From contig OY294068.1 of the NCBI GenBank assembly GCA_958510875.1, positions 174,809,411-174,873,410 of the forward strand: a stretch of 64,000 nt of DNA, in the 5' to 3' direction. The DNA is from Endomychus coccineus (Eukaryota > Arthropoda > Insecta > Coleoptera > Endomychidae). A model generated the notes under the pieces. The model had not been told where the DNA came from. It saw only the letters and a program-made list of their open reading frames with translations, and did not search any database. The position numbers and the translations under genes are program-made. Shown here piece after piece: positions 11,225 through 22,859 of the stretch (its first letter is position 1; each line of letters begins with the position of its first letter).

Positions 11225-11995
11225 TAGTACCTGTCACACTATTATAACTGTGGGGGATTGCTCCCCCTGCCCACCCGTCGTTAGACTTTAGACATGTTAC
11301 GCAGGACCCTCTCCTACTTCAACAGCACGTCAACTGCCGGGCAGAGACCAACGCCTTTATTGGAGAGGAGACAGTCTTGTAATCATCTGGGCCCCTCTCC
11401 CCCTGCCTACTCGTGTTCGTGTCATTTTTAACAGCTTTCGTTTGACGAGTATCATCGGCCTACTATATATCATTGCCCTGGCCGCGAATCAATTGCCCAG
11501 AAACCTGGAATAAGAAACACAGACACCAAACTTAAGGAGTAAAGCCATGTGGTGCAGCATTTTACCCACGCAGGGGCAGATGTTTTGTTCACCCCCGGCG
11601 GGACTACTTTAGGCGGACCCACTAGGGGATCTGTTTGCTAGACTTATAGATTGCCCCTTCTGGGCTATAGTCAACTCCATCTCCTCGTGTTACTTGTTTT
11701 ACCAAGAACGTGTAACGAGTCACCGTTCGGCTTCGTTCAAATAGCCTACCGCATATGTCTACCAAGCCCGTGAGTCCATTTCGGTCAGAGTTCTGGGATA
11801 AGAAGGCACGACATCATGGTTTTAGTGGTGAAAAGTATGTGATGAACAGTCCACCGGATCTTATGCGTTGACAACTGTTAGTTTCGCCCCGAGAGGCTAC
11901 TTATCTCGAGACCCGCACAAAGGACGTTGCTTGCTGAATCTACTCCCGGAGTCAATCCGAACCAAATAGTTGTTCCCCAGTCACAGTCACAGTTA
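11225..11995 (-). repeat. GC-rich dispersed repeat, partly shared with 55.35 kb
   Basis: Base composition jumps well above the surroundings. Between about 11456 and 11560 the minus strand contains GCACCACATGGCT, GGTTTCTGGGCAATTGATTC and GCGGCCAGGG. In the same order and spacing these appear at 55356-55441 directly ahead of a BEL/Pao-like gag relic. It may therefore be the leader or LTR of such an element. No coding frame remains. Confidence 0.45.
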
Positions 11996-11999
11996 GTTA

Positions 12000-12840
12000 T
12001 GACTAAACGTCGTTGACTATGACGATACTGAAGTTGCTGTTTTGGGATTTTTCATAGCTTATCCGTCAAAATTTTTAAGAGAATATGCCAGAGAATCTCG
12101 TTGGTCAAGATGTTCAATAAATAGCATAAATTTCATCCATACTCATTTCCTTTGGTACAAGAATTGAAAGATAACAATTTTCAAATTAATTTCTACGAAT
12201 TTATTTTGACTCTTCATGAGGAATAATCATTTTTAAATAATATTATTCGGACCGACGGAACGAAATTCACAATAAATGGTTCATTTAACAGACGTCGTAG
12301 TTCCCATCATTGGAGTTATTCAAATCCTGAAAAGTTCAGATCGAGATATCTTCAACAGAGCTAGCTCAATGTGTTTTGTGCAGTCAGGAATGACGGTAAA
12401 ACGTATTGATGTGCGCTAAAACTAGCATTATTGTAGAAGAGATTTAAATATTTACCACTGACTGAACATCGGTAACTTTATCAGCATGATGACCTCCGCA
12501 TACAGTCATTTAGTATACAATTTTTTGCTAGAAATATTTCATTACCAATGAATGCCGGACACTATCCGCCTATCACCGGATTTATCAGTTCTTTATTTTT
12601 TATTTGGAGTACCAACAAAAATCGGGTTCACAGTAACTCTTTAACAACATTGACGACTGTTTGGAATGTAAGTAATGAATTTGAAAATTTAAGTCAAATT
12701 GTAACTAGGAGAGTTAAGCACGAAGGGTTACCTCGATGATGTGAGAAGTGTTTAAAGGTCAAAGAAAGATATATTGAATTGTCTACTTAAATTTTATATC
12801 ATTTTTATTATCAAACTTTTTATTTAAATTCTTTAACTTT
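12000..12840. other. No gene recognised
   Basis: AT-rich. The frame at 12548-12739 resembles nothing and is probably chance. Confidence 0.35.
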
Positions 12841-12852
12841 ACCTGAACTGCC

Positions 12853-13371
12853 ATGGCCTTCGCGATTCTCCGAATTATTTGTAACAATTATTTAAAAGTT
12901 ATTTATTATGCGTTAGCACAAAGTTTATTGTCTTACGGTATCTTAGCAAGGGGAAGCGCTGCGGATACCTACCTCAATAGGCTCTGTGTGACACAAAAAT
13001 GGTTGATTAAAATAATTTTTAATAAAGTCTTTCGTTACCCATCTAGTGCATTATTTGAAAAATCTAAATTTTTAGATATTAAACAGTTATACTGTTTAAC
13101 AATTCTGCGTTATCAGTATAAAAAGAGACATCTTTTACAACCAATAATTCATCCTCACAACACTAGATATAAAGAAAATGCAAATTTTGTACCTAGAAAG
13201 AAAAAAACTATCGGTCAAAAATGTTATACTTATCTGGCTCAAAAATTATACACGTTGCTTCCAGTAGAGATTAAAAATTCGAGATGCGAAAAAGTGTTTA
13301 AAGTATTATCAAAAAAATGGATAATAACCCAAGGGAGGCAGAAAATAAGAAAATTGATTACGCTAAAATAA
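12853..13371 (+). pseudogene. C-terminal part of a non-LTR retrotransposon ORF2 (CR1/Jockey group)
   Basis: The 172-codon frame begins in the RT thumb/connection region (YYALAQSLLSYGILARG). It continues with QKWLIKIIFNK, a YPSSALFE motif and DIKQLYCLTILRYQYK, ending in LITLK and a stop. The same order of motifs is found in the plus-strand element at 38.2-39.5 kb (YYALIDSFIQYGIIAWG, YPSHLVYKEL, LDPRQVYCKAVL). The RT catalytic domain is missing, so this is a 5'-truncated copy, the usual fate of non-LTR insertions. The frame itself is uninterrupted, which suggests a fairly young insertion. Confidence 0.8.
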
Positions 13372-13765
13372 AAGTAATAGTATTCTCATTTTTGCATATA
13401 TGTATAATATATAGTTTATTTAGTTCTTATCATACTTATATTTATGTTACTTAATTTTTATTATTTTTATCATACTTACATTTATGTTGCTTAATTTTTA
13501 TCATTCTTGAATTATGTTATTTTGTTAGAATTTTTAATACACTTAGGTCTGCTATTTAATTTAATTTAAAATAATTCTTAATATAGTTATATTTTTGCTA
13601 CATTAGGACCATTCAGTTCAAACTATTATGATAATCTTACACACAGGGTTTTTCCCTATACAGTAAGAAATTATACTGTTTATTAATTAATTAGAATCTA
13701 AGGCATTGCTGTATTACTATGATTTACCTGTTCTAATAAACTTATCTATCAATCTAATTCATGTT
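13372..13765 (+). mobile_element. Probable 3' UTR of the 12.85-kb non-LTR element
   Basis: AT-rich sequence following the stop, with internal near-repeats (TATCATACTTATATTTATGTT twice with a variant at 13430 and 13470), ending near AATAAACTTATCTATC. The exact end was not fixed because no target duplication was recognised. Confidence 0.4.
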
Positions 13766-14380
13766 TCTATTTAAAAAAAAATCCTTTTTGTCATTTTTAA
13801 TAAATGATTTCGAAAAAAATTTACGAACCCCATGACTTATCAAAGAATGATTTGAATGCGTTTCGCTAGCACAGGCCTCACTACGAAGTGCCAAAAGCGC
13901 ATTATGAAATAGAAGACCGTTAAGCAGTGAATTATGTTGCGGGTATCTTTTAACATAATTATATTAATATGTCGAAAACGGTTTGAGATAGGCTGCTAGG
14001 TGAGGAAACAAATCTACAATTTTTCGCAAAATTCGTATAATAATGTACAGGAAGCTGTTTGAAATAAGCAAGTTGATCTTCAATTCCGGTATAACCGGAT
14101 GTGCCAAATTCTTGAAAATATTTTAGCTGAAGAGTACTCGTATTATTCAATAGATAACGAAATTTTCTGAAATTTCCTATAATTTTTTAAGATATCGGGC
14201 ACGGGCGTTCTAAGTGAGACATCCTGTATAAATGATGCTAATAGGTTATTAATTTGGTGTCTTACGAAACTATGTGGAGAACAGAGATAAGTAGAGCCGA
14301 ACAAGTAGGTACAGTCCTATTTCTTCATTGTTCAATTCAAAATAGGTGAAAAGACTAGATAAAAAAGATTAATTACTATA

Positions 14381-15368
14381 CAGGTGCCCCGGTTTTAGTA
14401 GTAGAACATAGATTTTGTTTGTATCTCCGAAGATAATTGAGACGTCATAATGAAATTTGGTACCGTGGATGCGTAGATAGTTTACCACATTTGCACATAA
14501 ATTCAGACCGGTATTACAGTGGCGTAGGTATTTAGTAACAGAAAATAGACCCGAAAAGTGTTATCACCCTGTTACGGCTACTTTTTAGGAATAACTAAAC
14601 TCCGATGCAGAAATCAAACCGAAACAAATAAGGTCTCTTAATATTTCTGTGTATCTGGCACCGTTTCACGGCAAATTTAATTTTTATGATTTAATAACCA
14701 TCACCATAAAAATCAGGTGAAGATTGGGAAAGGAGAAACCTTAAATTAAAAAGCGTCGTTGACCCACAGAAATAAAATAAGCTGTCTTTTCTAATCTCTA
14801 CAGCGTATTACAAAGAAAGGCAGAATAACAAAATTTATTTCCAAATATGTTTAAACCAGATAACTACAATGTACTTCAATTTATAGTAACTCTACCAACA
14901 AAAGTTAACAAGACAAATTTACTAAATTTTGTGTATTATTGGTGGTGGTAATTGAATCACAAAAATCAAATTAGCCGTAAAACGGTTCAAAGAAATATCA
15001 AGAGACTTGTTCCTAACAAACTCCGATGTAGAATTCAAATCGAAACTAATAAAGTAGCCTTTACAGGGTGATAACACTTTTCGAATCAATTTATTGTTAT
15101 TAAATACATATATCTCCGCCACTGGAAGTAATACCGGTCTCAAATTATGTGTAAATGTGGTAACCTATCTACGCATCCACGGTACCAAATTTCATTGAGA
15201 CATCTTGATTATCTTTGAAGATACAAGCAAAATTAAGAAATTTTTTATTAAATAACCTGTATCTTAAAAATCAAGCGTCTGTGCATATATGTTAATAGGA
15301 ACTTTTTTCTCAAAATCAAATTTTCTATCCACTGTTACAATTCTACTACTAAACCCTGGGACACCCTA
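14381..15368. mobile_element. 988-bp MITE-like element with inverted repeats over 200 bp and TA duplication
   Basis: The left end CAGGTGCCCCGGTTTTAGTA mirrors the right end ACTACTAAACCCTGGGACAC. TA flanks both sides (14379-14380 and 15369-15370). Inside, the segment with GGTACCGTGGATGCGTAGAT on the left recurs inverted as ATCTACGCATCCACGGTACC on the right. No transposase is present. The terminal CAGG(G/T)TG(C/T)CC resembles the end of the Tc1/IS630-type element at 30.18 kb. Confidence 0.8.
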
Positions 15369-16206
15369 TATTAAGTTTATATTGAACTGTGAAAACGTAA
15401 TAGTATGCAGCAAACAAAGTGTGTTGTAGATTAAAAGTAAGAAGCTTTACTTTGTGAATACAATAAACATTCAATTGTATATTTTGATAATGAACTGTAA
15501 AGTTCGACATTGCAATCAACTTTCTTTTAAATAAAGTCATATTTAACAAAGTAAAATTTCTTGTTTTTATCTGTAAAAATGGAATATCACAAAGTAACGG
15601 ACAGCTCCATTCAAATAATGAAAGTGTGTGGTATTTGTGTCTGTGAAAAATATGAAGAAACCCTTCGACAAAGGGAATAAGCAAATGTGGTAACATAACT
15701 TCGCATCCATGGTACCAAATTTCATTGAGATATCTTAATTATCTTCGGAGATACAAACAAAATTAGATTTTTTATAAAATAACCTGTATCTGAAAGATCA
15801 AGCGTCTGTGCATATATGTTAGTAGGAACTATTTTCTCAAAATCAAATTTTCTATCCACTATTACAATTCTACTACTAAAACCTGGGACACCCTGTATTA
15901 AGTTTATATTGAACTGGGAAAACGTAATGGCATGCAGCAAACAAAGTGTGTTGTAGATAGAAGTAACAAGCTTTACTTTGTGAATACAATAAACATACAA
16001 TTGTATATTTTGATAATGAACTGTAAAGTTCGACATTGCAATCTACTTTCTGTTAAATAAAGTCATATTTAACAGTAAAATTTCTTGTTTTTATCTGTAA
16101 AAATGGAATATCACAAAGTAACGGACAGATCCATTCAAATACTGGAAGTGTGTGGTATTTGTGTCTGTGGAAAATATGAAGAAACCCTTCGACAAAGGAA
16201 ATAAGA
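15155..16206. repeat. 527-bp tandem duplication containing the right end of the 14.4-kb MITE
   Basis: The unit beginning AAATGTGGTAAC and ending CCCTTCGACAAAGG is present twice. ACACCCT at the MITE end lies at 15361 and again at 15888. The copies differ by scattered substitutions and small indels. The duplication includes MITE sequence plus about 320 bp of flanking DNA, so it happened after the MITE inserted. Confidence 0.85.
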
Positions 16207-16209
16207 AAA

Positions 16210-18680
16210 TTTCTCAATTTTCAAATATAGATGCAATTGTATGTTTTGAAAATGAACCGTAAAATTCGAAATTGTAATGAACGTAATGTTGTGCAACAAA
16301 GAAAGTATGTTGTAATTGTTTCAGTGGAAATTATGATGAAAATATCAGTTCTATGATAATTAACAGAGAGAAAATAAACTCTCCACTCTACAAGCACATT
16401 GTTGAGAAGAAAATAATCAATATAAAACCCGTAAATGTTTCGTGACGATTTCTTAATGCGAACTCGAAAGCAGAAAATTGCGAAGTCATCTACATTAGAT
16501 TTTTCAGCTGTAACATTTCCTTTCTGTTTCCGGAAAAATTCAGCTGAAAGTACTTAGCATCGATCGTTTGGTCAGGGGGTACAAGAGAGGAGAGAATGCA
16601 TTTGAATCTCGTTACGACGCTTTGATTATGTCTGGCCCAGTGCTCGAATGTGCGGTAACAGGCCGTGCTCTGCTGATTTACAGATTCAAAAGCCCCTAAG
16701 TTAGCATGGTCATGTTGGTGATAATATCTGGTATTGTGCCATATTCTGACAATCGTATCTCATCCACTCGAATCAATTTCAATGCTAGAATGCATATATT
16801 ATATGCCTGACCTACGCTTGCAGATATATTTGATACTGTTAAATTCTAATTGTCAGCATGTCACTGACCGAATGTACAATCAATTTATAGTCGGCTCACG
16901 TTTCAAATTCCAGCTCCAGATATAAAATTGGAACTTTCAAAGAAGCTTATTGAAGCAAAATTAGTAATTGGTTCACAAGTTGAATTTATTATTTGTTATA
17001 TTATCCCTATGCACTAAGTCAATTCTTTCTTGGAACATTCTAATTTATCTTGAATTGAAGAGTGTAGCGAATGGAAAAATTCAATAAACTTGATTGCTGG
17101 ATAGCTTCCACTTCACGAAAGTACGACTGTCCGCCAACATTTTGCCAGCCAGTTCATTTCGCATTTCTAATAATTTTGAAAATGATTAGAAACCAAGGAT
17201 AACAAAGAGTATTGATTATAACGAGTTTTCCAGATCGGGCTTACAGTCTGGTAGACTCGATAATCACGTACGTGTATGTCGTAAACCTGATTGCAAGTTA
17301 TAGCACAATATTATTTTTGAAATAACGAATTCTTAATTTTCAAGGATTCAGCGGTTTAATGGATATAAAAACGTATTTTTATCATAAATGATAAACTATA
17401 AAACAGACTAGACTGTATTAGATATTGCATAGAATCAGCCATTACGTGATTAAAATCCATTCTAAACTTGAATAAAATAACTATTAATAATTTGATTCTC
17501 ACTAATTTATTAAATAGATGTAACAAATTTCGGTAACACCGTAGCTTCTTCAAAAATTAATATTACAAAATACTTTACATATTATGTAATAAATTCTTGA
17601 GAATCAAACGTTTAATAGTTAATTTTAGATATTTTCCCTTATTTATTATATTTATGAATATAAAATACATTTTTTGTTATTAAATTCTTGATTAAAATTG
17701 ACCAAACAGTCTATTTTAGTATGATGACAAATCTGTAAACAATTCTAAATATCCACATTTTACAGTTTAAATCGATGTAATGAAGGAAGTGATGGTGAAG
17801 GATGATTTATTAATAATTAAAACAGATTTTACTATAACATTTAACAGTAAATTAAATAGCCATTTCATCACTTGTCCATTTACTCTCTGCCTCTTTTTAA
17901 GTAATAAATCTGTTTATTTTTAGTTAATATTAAGAAAAAATGTATTTATTATTATCGCATTATTTGACAATTTTGATATTTTAGATTTGTATTAACAAAC
18001 ATTTTTTGAACCGATGTATAGGTTTATTTTGTACGAAAACTTTCAATCGTAGTTTCTGACATTCAGCAATATTTCTTAAGAAGGATAAGTCGTGTCTGTG
18101 ATACGTTTCAATCAAGAAAATTCGTGGCATGCAGACAAGTTGTTGAGTTATTAAAATTCCAGAAAAAGCTTATCCTCGAGCAGGATTCGAACCTGCGTCC
18201 TCTAGATTTTCGGTCAGTGAAAGGAACTAGGAGGTAGGTGAGTATCCTGGGCATGTCCTAAGGATTATGACGGAGTGACTCTAGCATTTCAAATCGCGAT
18301 GTGAGTAGAGATAGCAACGATCAATCGAATCTTTGGAATAATCGATTATTTGATTCAAATTAAATAATCAATCACATACGATATACTTTGCATATGACTA
18401 TTTACACATTAATCTACAACCGCACCATATATTGAATGAAAAACGCCCCATGCATTTGTATATGTGCGCTCTATCTTGGAAGTGGATAGTCTATTATATA
18501 TAGTAAGCTACAAATCCATGAAAATTAAACAGTCGGCATTAAAAAAAGCGGCTTTGGCACACAAAGTCCAGTCATTGAGCAAAAAAAAGTTCTCTCAACG
18601 GCCGAACATACATTGTAGAGAGCGCTCCGGTACGTGTAGAAATCGTCACTATTTCTCTATACAATCGGCCAAGTAGTTTA
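16210..18680. other. No gene recognised
   Basis: Very AT-rich. Short frames (for example 16734, 17356 minus, 18464) resemble nothing. A T-arm-like sequence at 18190-18206 was considered and set aside. Confidence 0.4.
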
Positions 18681-18689
18681 TGCCAGTAA

Positions 18690-19395
18690 CTTTCGGTAAT
18701 AATATCTAGTTTATGTCAAAATTTCGAGTAGATTGGATTTATCGTTTGGCCGATATACGAAAACATACATTTTGTCATACAATCTGATTTAAGAGAAGAT
18801 TTCGTTCGTCACGTTCATATCGTCTTAATTATTTAGTTCGTAAGTATGGATTTGGTCATTAGTCATTGGAAATTAATACAACATTCTTTGACATTTCAAG
18901 TTGATTCTCCTAAGGGGGTAAAGTATGGATATTTGAGAAAAAAATGGACAATAAAGCTTTAGTGATATGTAAATTGTGCTTAAAAACTCAAAATCGTCCA
19001 CGAATCTTGTTTGAATGAATGATTAAGAATTAGGTAGTAGGTATGATGTATTCATTGGTAATTTATTATTACGTGAACACTAATTGAAATGAAATTATTT
19101 TTGAAATATTATATTAATTGAATGATTGATTAATCCATTATTTTATGATGATTTTGTCAATGATTACTATTATAGTTCGTTTAATCAAATGTTTTATTGC
19201 CATCTTTAGTATGAGTATTCTGTTAAAACAAAGGGGCATTGGCAAACAGACCTGATAAAGTCGAGACATCAGTAATTACAAACCAGTAAATTCCGAGCAT
19301 CATATCAGTATTCTGTGAAAATTTTGAGTAAATCGGAGTCATCGTTCGACCGCTATGTAGAAACAAATAATCTGCAGTATGAACTGAAATGAGCC
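18690..19395 (+). repeat. Two distant copies of a motif upstream of the mariner
   Basis: GTCAAAATTTCGAGTAGATT at about 18716 and GTGAAAATTTTGAGTAAATC at about 19316 lie in similar contexts (followed by a T-rich clause and CGTT(T/C)G(G/A)CCG). They may be remnants of mariner 5' non-coding sequence. Identity is low, so the call is tentative. Confidence 0.3.
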
Positions 19396-19562
19396 AGTTG
19401 TTTCAATTTCCTGTCAATGTAGGATCTACAGAACAAAGGGGAAAAGTTCCTGAATAATAAAACAGATGGCTCCATATCCGAAAATCCCAAGTGACATTTG
19501 TGATGTCATTCCATTCTGTTTTCACACCCATCGAAAGCAAGCAACCTTGAAGTATCGCAAAA

Positions 19563-20568
19563 ATGGAAAAAAGTGAATTTCACGTCTTGATTAAACATTA
19601 TTTCTTGCGTGGAAAAAACATTACGCAAACCAAAGCATCGCTTGTTAAACATTATGTGAACTCTTCACCATCGATTGGAACGATTCACAAGTGTTTTAAT
19701 GATTTTCGTTGTGGTAGTATGACCACAAAGAACGCCGAACGTTATGGTCGTCCAATTGATGTTGCAACATCAAAAATCGTCGATAAAATCCATAGTATGA
19801 TCTTGAACGATCGGCGAGTTGAAGTGCACGAAATTGCTGAGGCTATGGGCATCTCAACCAAACGGGTACGGGAAATGTTGCATACATTTTTGAATATGAG
19901 GAAGCTATTTGCCAGATGGTTGCCGCATTTGCTCTCTGTTGATAACAAGCGCGACCGTATGAAAACTTCAAAGGAGTGTTTGGCGATGTTGAAGCCCGAT
20001 AGTAAGGACTGTTTGCGACGTTTCGTAACCGTGGACAAAACATGGATCCATCACAACACACCAGAGACCAAAGAACAGTCGAAACAGTGGACTTGTCCAG
20101 GCGAATCGAAGCCGAAAAAGGCCAAAGTGGGTTTATCGTCCATATCGATTACCCAGAAATGGGCAAAACGATCCCCGGCGTATATTATGCAGAGCTGTTG
20201 GATCGATTCGACGCGGATATGAAGCGAAAGCGGCAGCAATTCGCAAAGAAAAAAGTCTTCTTCCACCATGACAACGTACCGGCTCACAGCTCCGCAGTCG
20301 CAATGGTAAAATTGCATGAATTGCGCTACGAATTGGTTCGTCATCCACCATATCCTCCAGATTTGCCCCCCTGCGATTTTTATCTAATTCCAAACTTGAA
20401 GAAATGGCTCGGAGGAAACAGGTTTGGCTCTAACGATGAGGTCATCGCTGAAGGAAACGCCTATTTTGAAGGAATGCCGAAATCGTATATTTGGAAGGGA
20501 TCGAAAAATTAGAAGAACATTGGACGAAGTGTATCGAGCTACAAGGAGATTATGTTTTGACCAAATAA
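19563..20568 (+). pseudogene. mariner transposase pseudogene
   Basis: The N-terminal helix-turn-helix part reads MEKSEFHVLIKHYFLRGKNI and the linker ARWLPHLL is in place. The catalytic D,D34D signature is visible as FVTVDKTWIHH, HHDNVPAHSS and PPDLPPCDFY. A deletion near 20130 removes the segment that normally joins the first catalytic block to the IDYPEMGKTI stretch and shifts frame. A second frameshift near 20495 ends the frame early; read past it, the protein continues GIEKLEEHWTKCIEL ... to a TAA at 20566-20568. Total length fits the usual size of about 345 residues minus the deletion. I did not find convincing terminal repeats. Inactive. Confidence 0.9.
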
Positions 20569-20569
20569 A

Positions 20570-21120
20570 TCATTCCATGTTTCATTTTTGAGAGATTTTT
20601 CACCTTGCCCTCGTAAAGGTAGGATCTGGTGATAAACTGAATCTTCAACCATATCAAACATAAACAAAAGAGCACTTGACAGGTGGTCTGTGATGTCGAT
20701 AAAACCACTCACGTAATGCGAATATTTTTTTATAAATCACCGGAAATAAATAATTTAATTGTATAATTCACTAAAATACTGCCATCCTAGGTCATAGTCA
20801 ACTTCTGAATAAGAAAAATGGACTTTTAAAATCGAGGTACAATTCTATGTAAAATAATGTAATTTCTTTAAAATTTCAGTGACAAATTGAAGGTCGTCGT
20901 AAGTTATTGGTAGCACTGTAAAAGAGTTACCTGAATCTATGTCACGACACTTATTCGTTGATCGAAACCACTTGCAGCGTACTTGCGGCATATTTTGAGT
21001 TTTTTGAGGGACTTGCGGTTCGGAAAGCAAGTGTAACTGTTTCCTTACCGCCACATTAAGAGCGTCGTGGCGCCGGCGCGTGCTATATTGTCGGTATCGG
21101 GTCTCTAGCAATATATTGTG
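20570..21120. other. No gene recognised; rises in GC toward 21.1 kb
   Basis: From about 21050 the sequence becomes rich in CpG (GTCGTGGCGCCGGCGCGTGC), leading into the candidate promoter. No coding frame was recognised. Confidence 0.35.
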
Positions 21121-21126
21121 CCGTTC

Positions 21127-21132
21127 TCAGTT
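21127..21132 (+). promoter_or_regulatory. Candidate initiator (TCAGTT)
   Basis: It matches the arthropod initiator consensus TCAGTY, lies in a CpG-rich patch and is 220 bp upstream of a good start codon with a signal-peptide frame. No TATA box is evident. The position is plausible but unproven. Confidence 0.35.
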
Positions 21133-21348
21133 CCACACCGTTCGTGCATGAATGCGTTGGGTAGCAGGGCTTCCCTACAGCTTTACATTTCAGTAACCAT
21201 GTGTATTAACCACCGCTGTGGAAGCGGGCAAATTCGCGCGTGATTACCGGTAGAGTGAGTGCGGACTCTGCTGCGGCTCATCATGGGCCGACTTCCTGGG
21301 GGCTGTCCTTCGGGCTGACCATTACGATCGGGGCCGCGGACAGAGGCC

Positions 21349-21400
21349 ATGGCCTTTTGCTTGCTCGCGGCTTGGACCACCCTGCTGTGGCTTGCCTCAG
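21349..21400 (+). CDS. Candidate first coding exon encoding a signal peptide
   Basis: ATG in a strong context (GAGGCCATGG) opens the frame MAFCLLAAWTTLLWLAS. This is a short n-region followed by a hydrophobic core, typical of a signal peptide. The frame runs into CAG|GTGAGA, a good splice donor, leaving phase 1. GC content and CpG density are far above those of the neighbouring DNA, as expected for the 5' end of a conserved gene. No second exon was recognised nearby. The product would be secreted or a type I membrane protein, and its identity cannot be told from one exon. The candidate terminal exon at 61774-61977 lies on the same strand; linking the two is speculation. Confidence 0.5.
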
Positions 21401-22060
21401 GTGAGACATTACACCTAGGAATTGCTGCGAATATTTGTACATTTTAGTCTGTATAGTAGGAATAACCTCAAAAGAAATGTTCTTTAATTTTAGGTAGGTA
21501 ATAGATATAACTCGGGTACATTAGCTAACCAAGCACGAATCCAACTTAATGACATAGTTCAATTAAATCATATCCTCGCGTTGTTGTTTTTTTAAAGAAA
21601 AAACCGATCTCTCTAAAAACATTGTAGAGCCGGTTCAAATCTGAGTATCTGAGCTTGCATACCTACTCTATAAGTAGAGGGAATATTTTGTTAAAAAAAA
21701 GTTACCTTTATTTTTATTTGTTTGAGATAAATTGATATACATACTTGCATATAATGTTTAGAAAAGTTAGATCTTGACAGAACAACTGATCTACTGAAAA
21801 TCATTTTCTGTTAAATAGTTAAGCTCCCCAACACATATTATTATCTTAGGAGCACTACTAAATAAATAAATTCCTTATTTAGCTTTTATTTCAGCTAGTT
21901 ATAAGCAGTAATTTACAATTGACAATTTAAACTTAACTATTGGTTACATGAATAATTACAATCGAGTTTTAAAAATCCATAAAGTTGGAGCATCTCTTAT
22001 ATTAAAAAGACGAATTCCGTCCTGCAATAATGAGCCCATTAAAAAAGATTGTCTCGTAAA
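21401..22060. other. No gene recognised
   Basis: AT-rich sequence, presumably intronic if the exon at 21349 is real. Confidence 0.35.
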
Positions 22061-22079
22061 ATCAATATAAAAATTGTCC

Positions 22080-22850
22080 ATTAATCGCCTATTTCAATGA
22101 CCTGATCATGCTCATCAAGACGTATACGTTGTGCTTTCGATCCTAGGATCATATATTCTGTTTTTATCGTACTAAATTTAAGTTTATTTGCACCCAACCA
22201 TTCGTACAAAATGAACAATTCTTATTTTATTATTTCACTTAGTTCCTGCAAATCTCTACCGGATACTGAAATGAGTGTGTCGTCTGCAAAAAGGCTAATA
22301 AATGATTTTTTTTATTCGTTTATAGATGTCATTGACATACATGATAAATAGAAGTGGACACAACACACAACAGCTTGCTTGAGGTATCCCGTAGTGACTT
22401 TCTGCTTCACTAAATTATTTCCAATTTTAGTCTTATGATATCAATCAGCCAAATAATACCCAATTTTATTCAATGCTACCGAATTTACACCATACTTTTG
22501 CAATTTTTTTAATAGAAATTCCCTATTTATTAATACAAATGCCGTTTTAAGGTCAATAAAAACACTAATAATAACTTTATTTTGGTTCATATCATTTCTC
22601 CATTTCGCACAAACAAATTGAAGAGCTGTTTCCCAAGAATCCTGATCTCTAAACCCTGACTGTCCTTCACAAAACATATTGTTCTCAAAATAAGTCTTAA
22701 GCTGATCTCGTACCACGCGTTAAATTATCTTATCTATCAATGGTAATAAATTTATACGTCTACAATCTTCCGGTTGTATTGGAGTTGTTTTACAAACTGT
22801 TAATTTCTGGAGCCTTGTAATATTTTAGATTGGAGGAAAGAAGCATTAGG
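22080..22850 (-). pseudogene. Non-LTR reverse transcriptase fragment
   Basis: On the minus strand, 22716-22441 reads YFENNMFCEGQSGFRDQDS and FIDLKTAFVLINREFLLKKL, i.e. the RT fingers and motif A. Farther along, near 22290-22269, comes FADDTLIS, the catalytic motif C. Between these the frame is broken, and motif A has VLI where DTV or DMV is usual. Segments on both sides are AT-rich and without recognisable 5' or 3' ends. Dead fragment. Confidence 0.75.
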
Positions 22851-22859
22851 TATATGCAT

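Noticed and set aside
12548..12739. 63-codon frame before the non-LTR fragment
   Set aside because: Not in frame with the RT and without RT motifs.
18185..18250. Possible tRNA gene on the minus strand
   Set aside because: A perfect T arm (GCAGG, TTCGAAT loop, CCTGC) is present, but no matching acceptor stem and no clear anticodon arm or A box were found. It may be the end of a SINE head.
19742..20393. Minus-strand frames over the mariner
   Set aside because: Shadows of the transposase reading frame.
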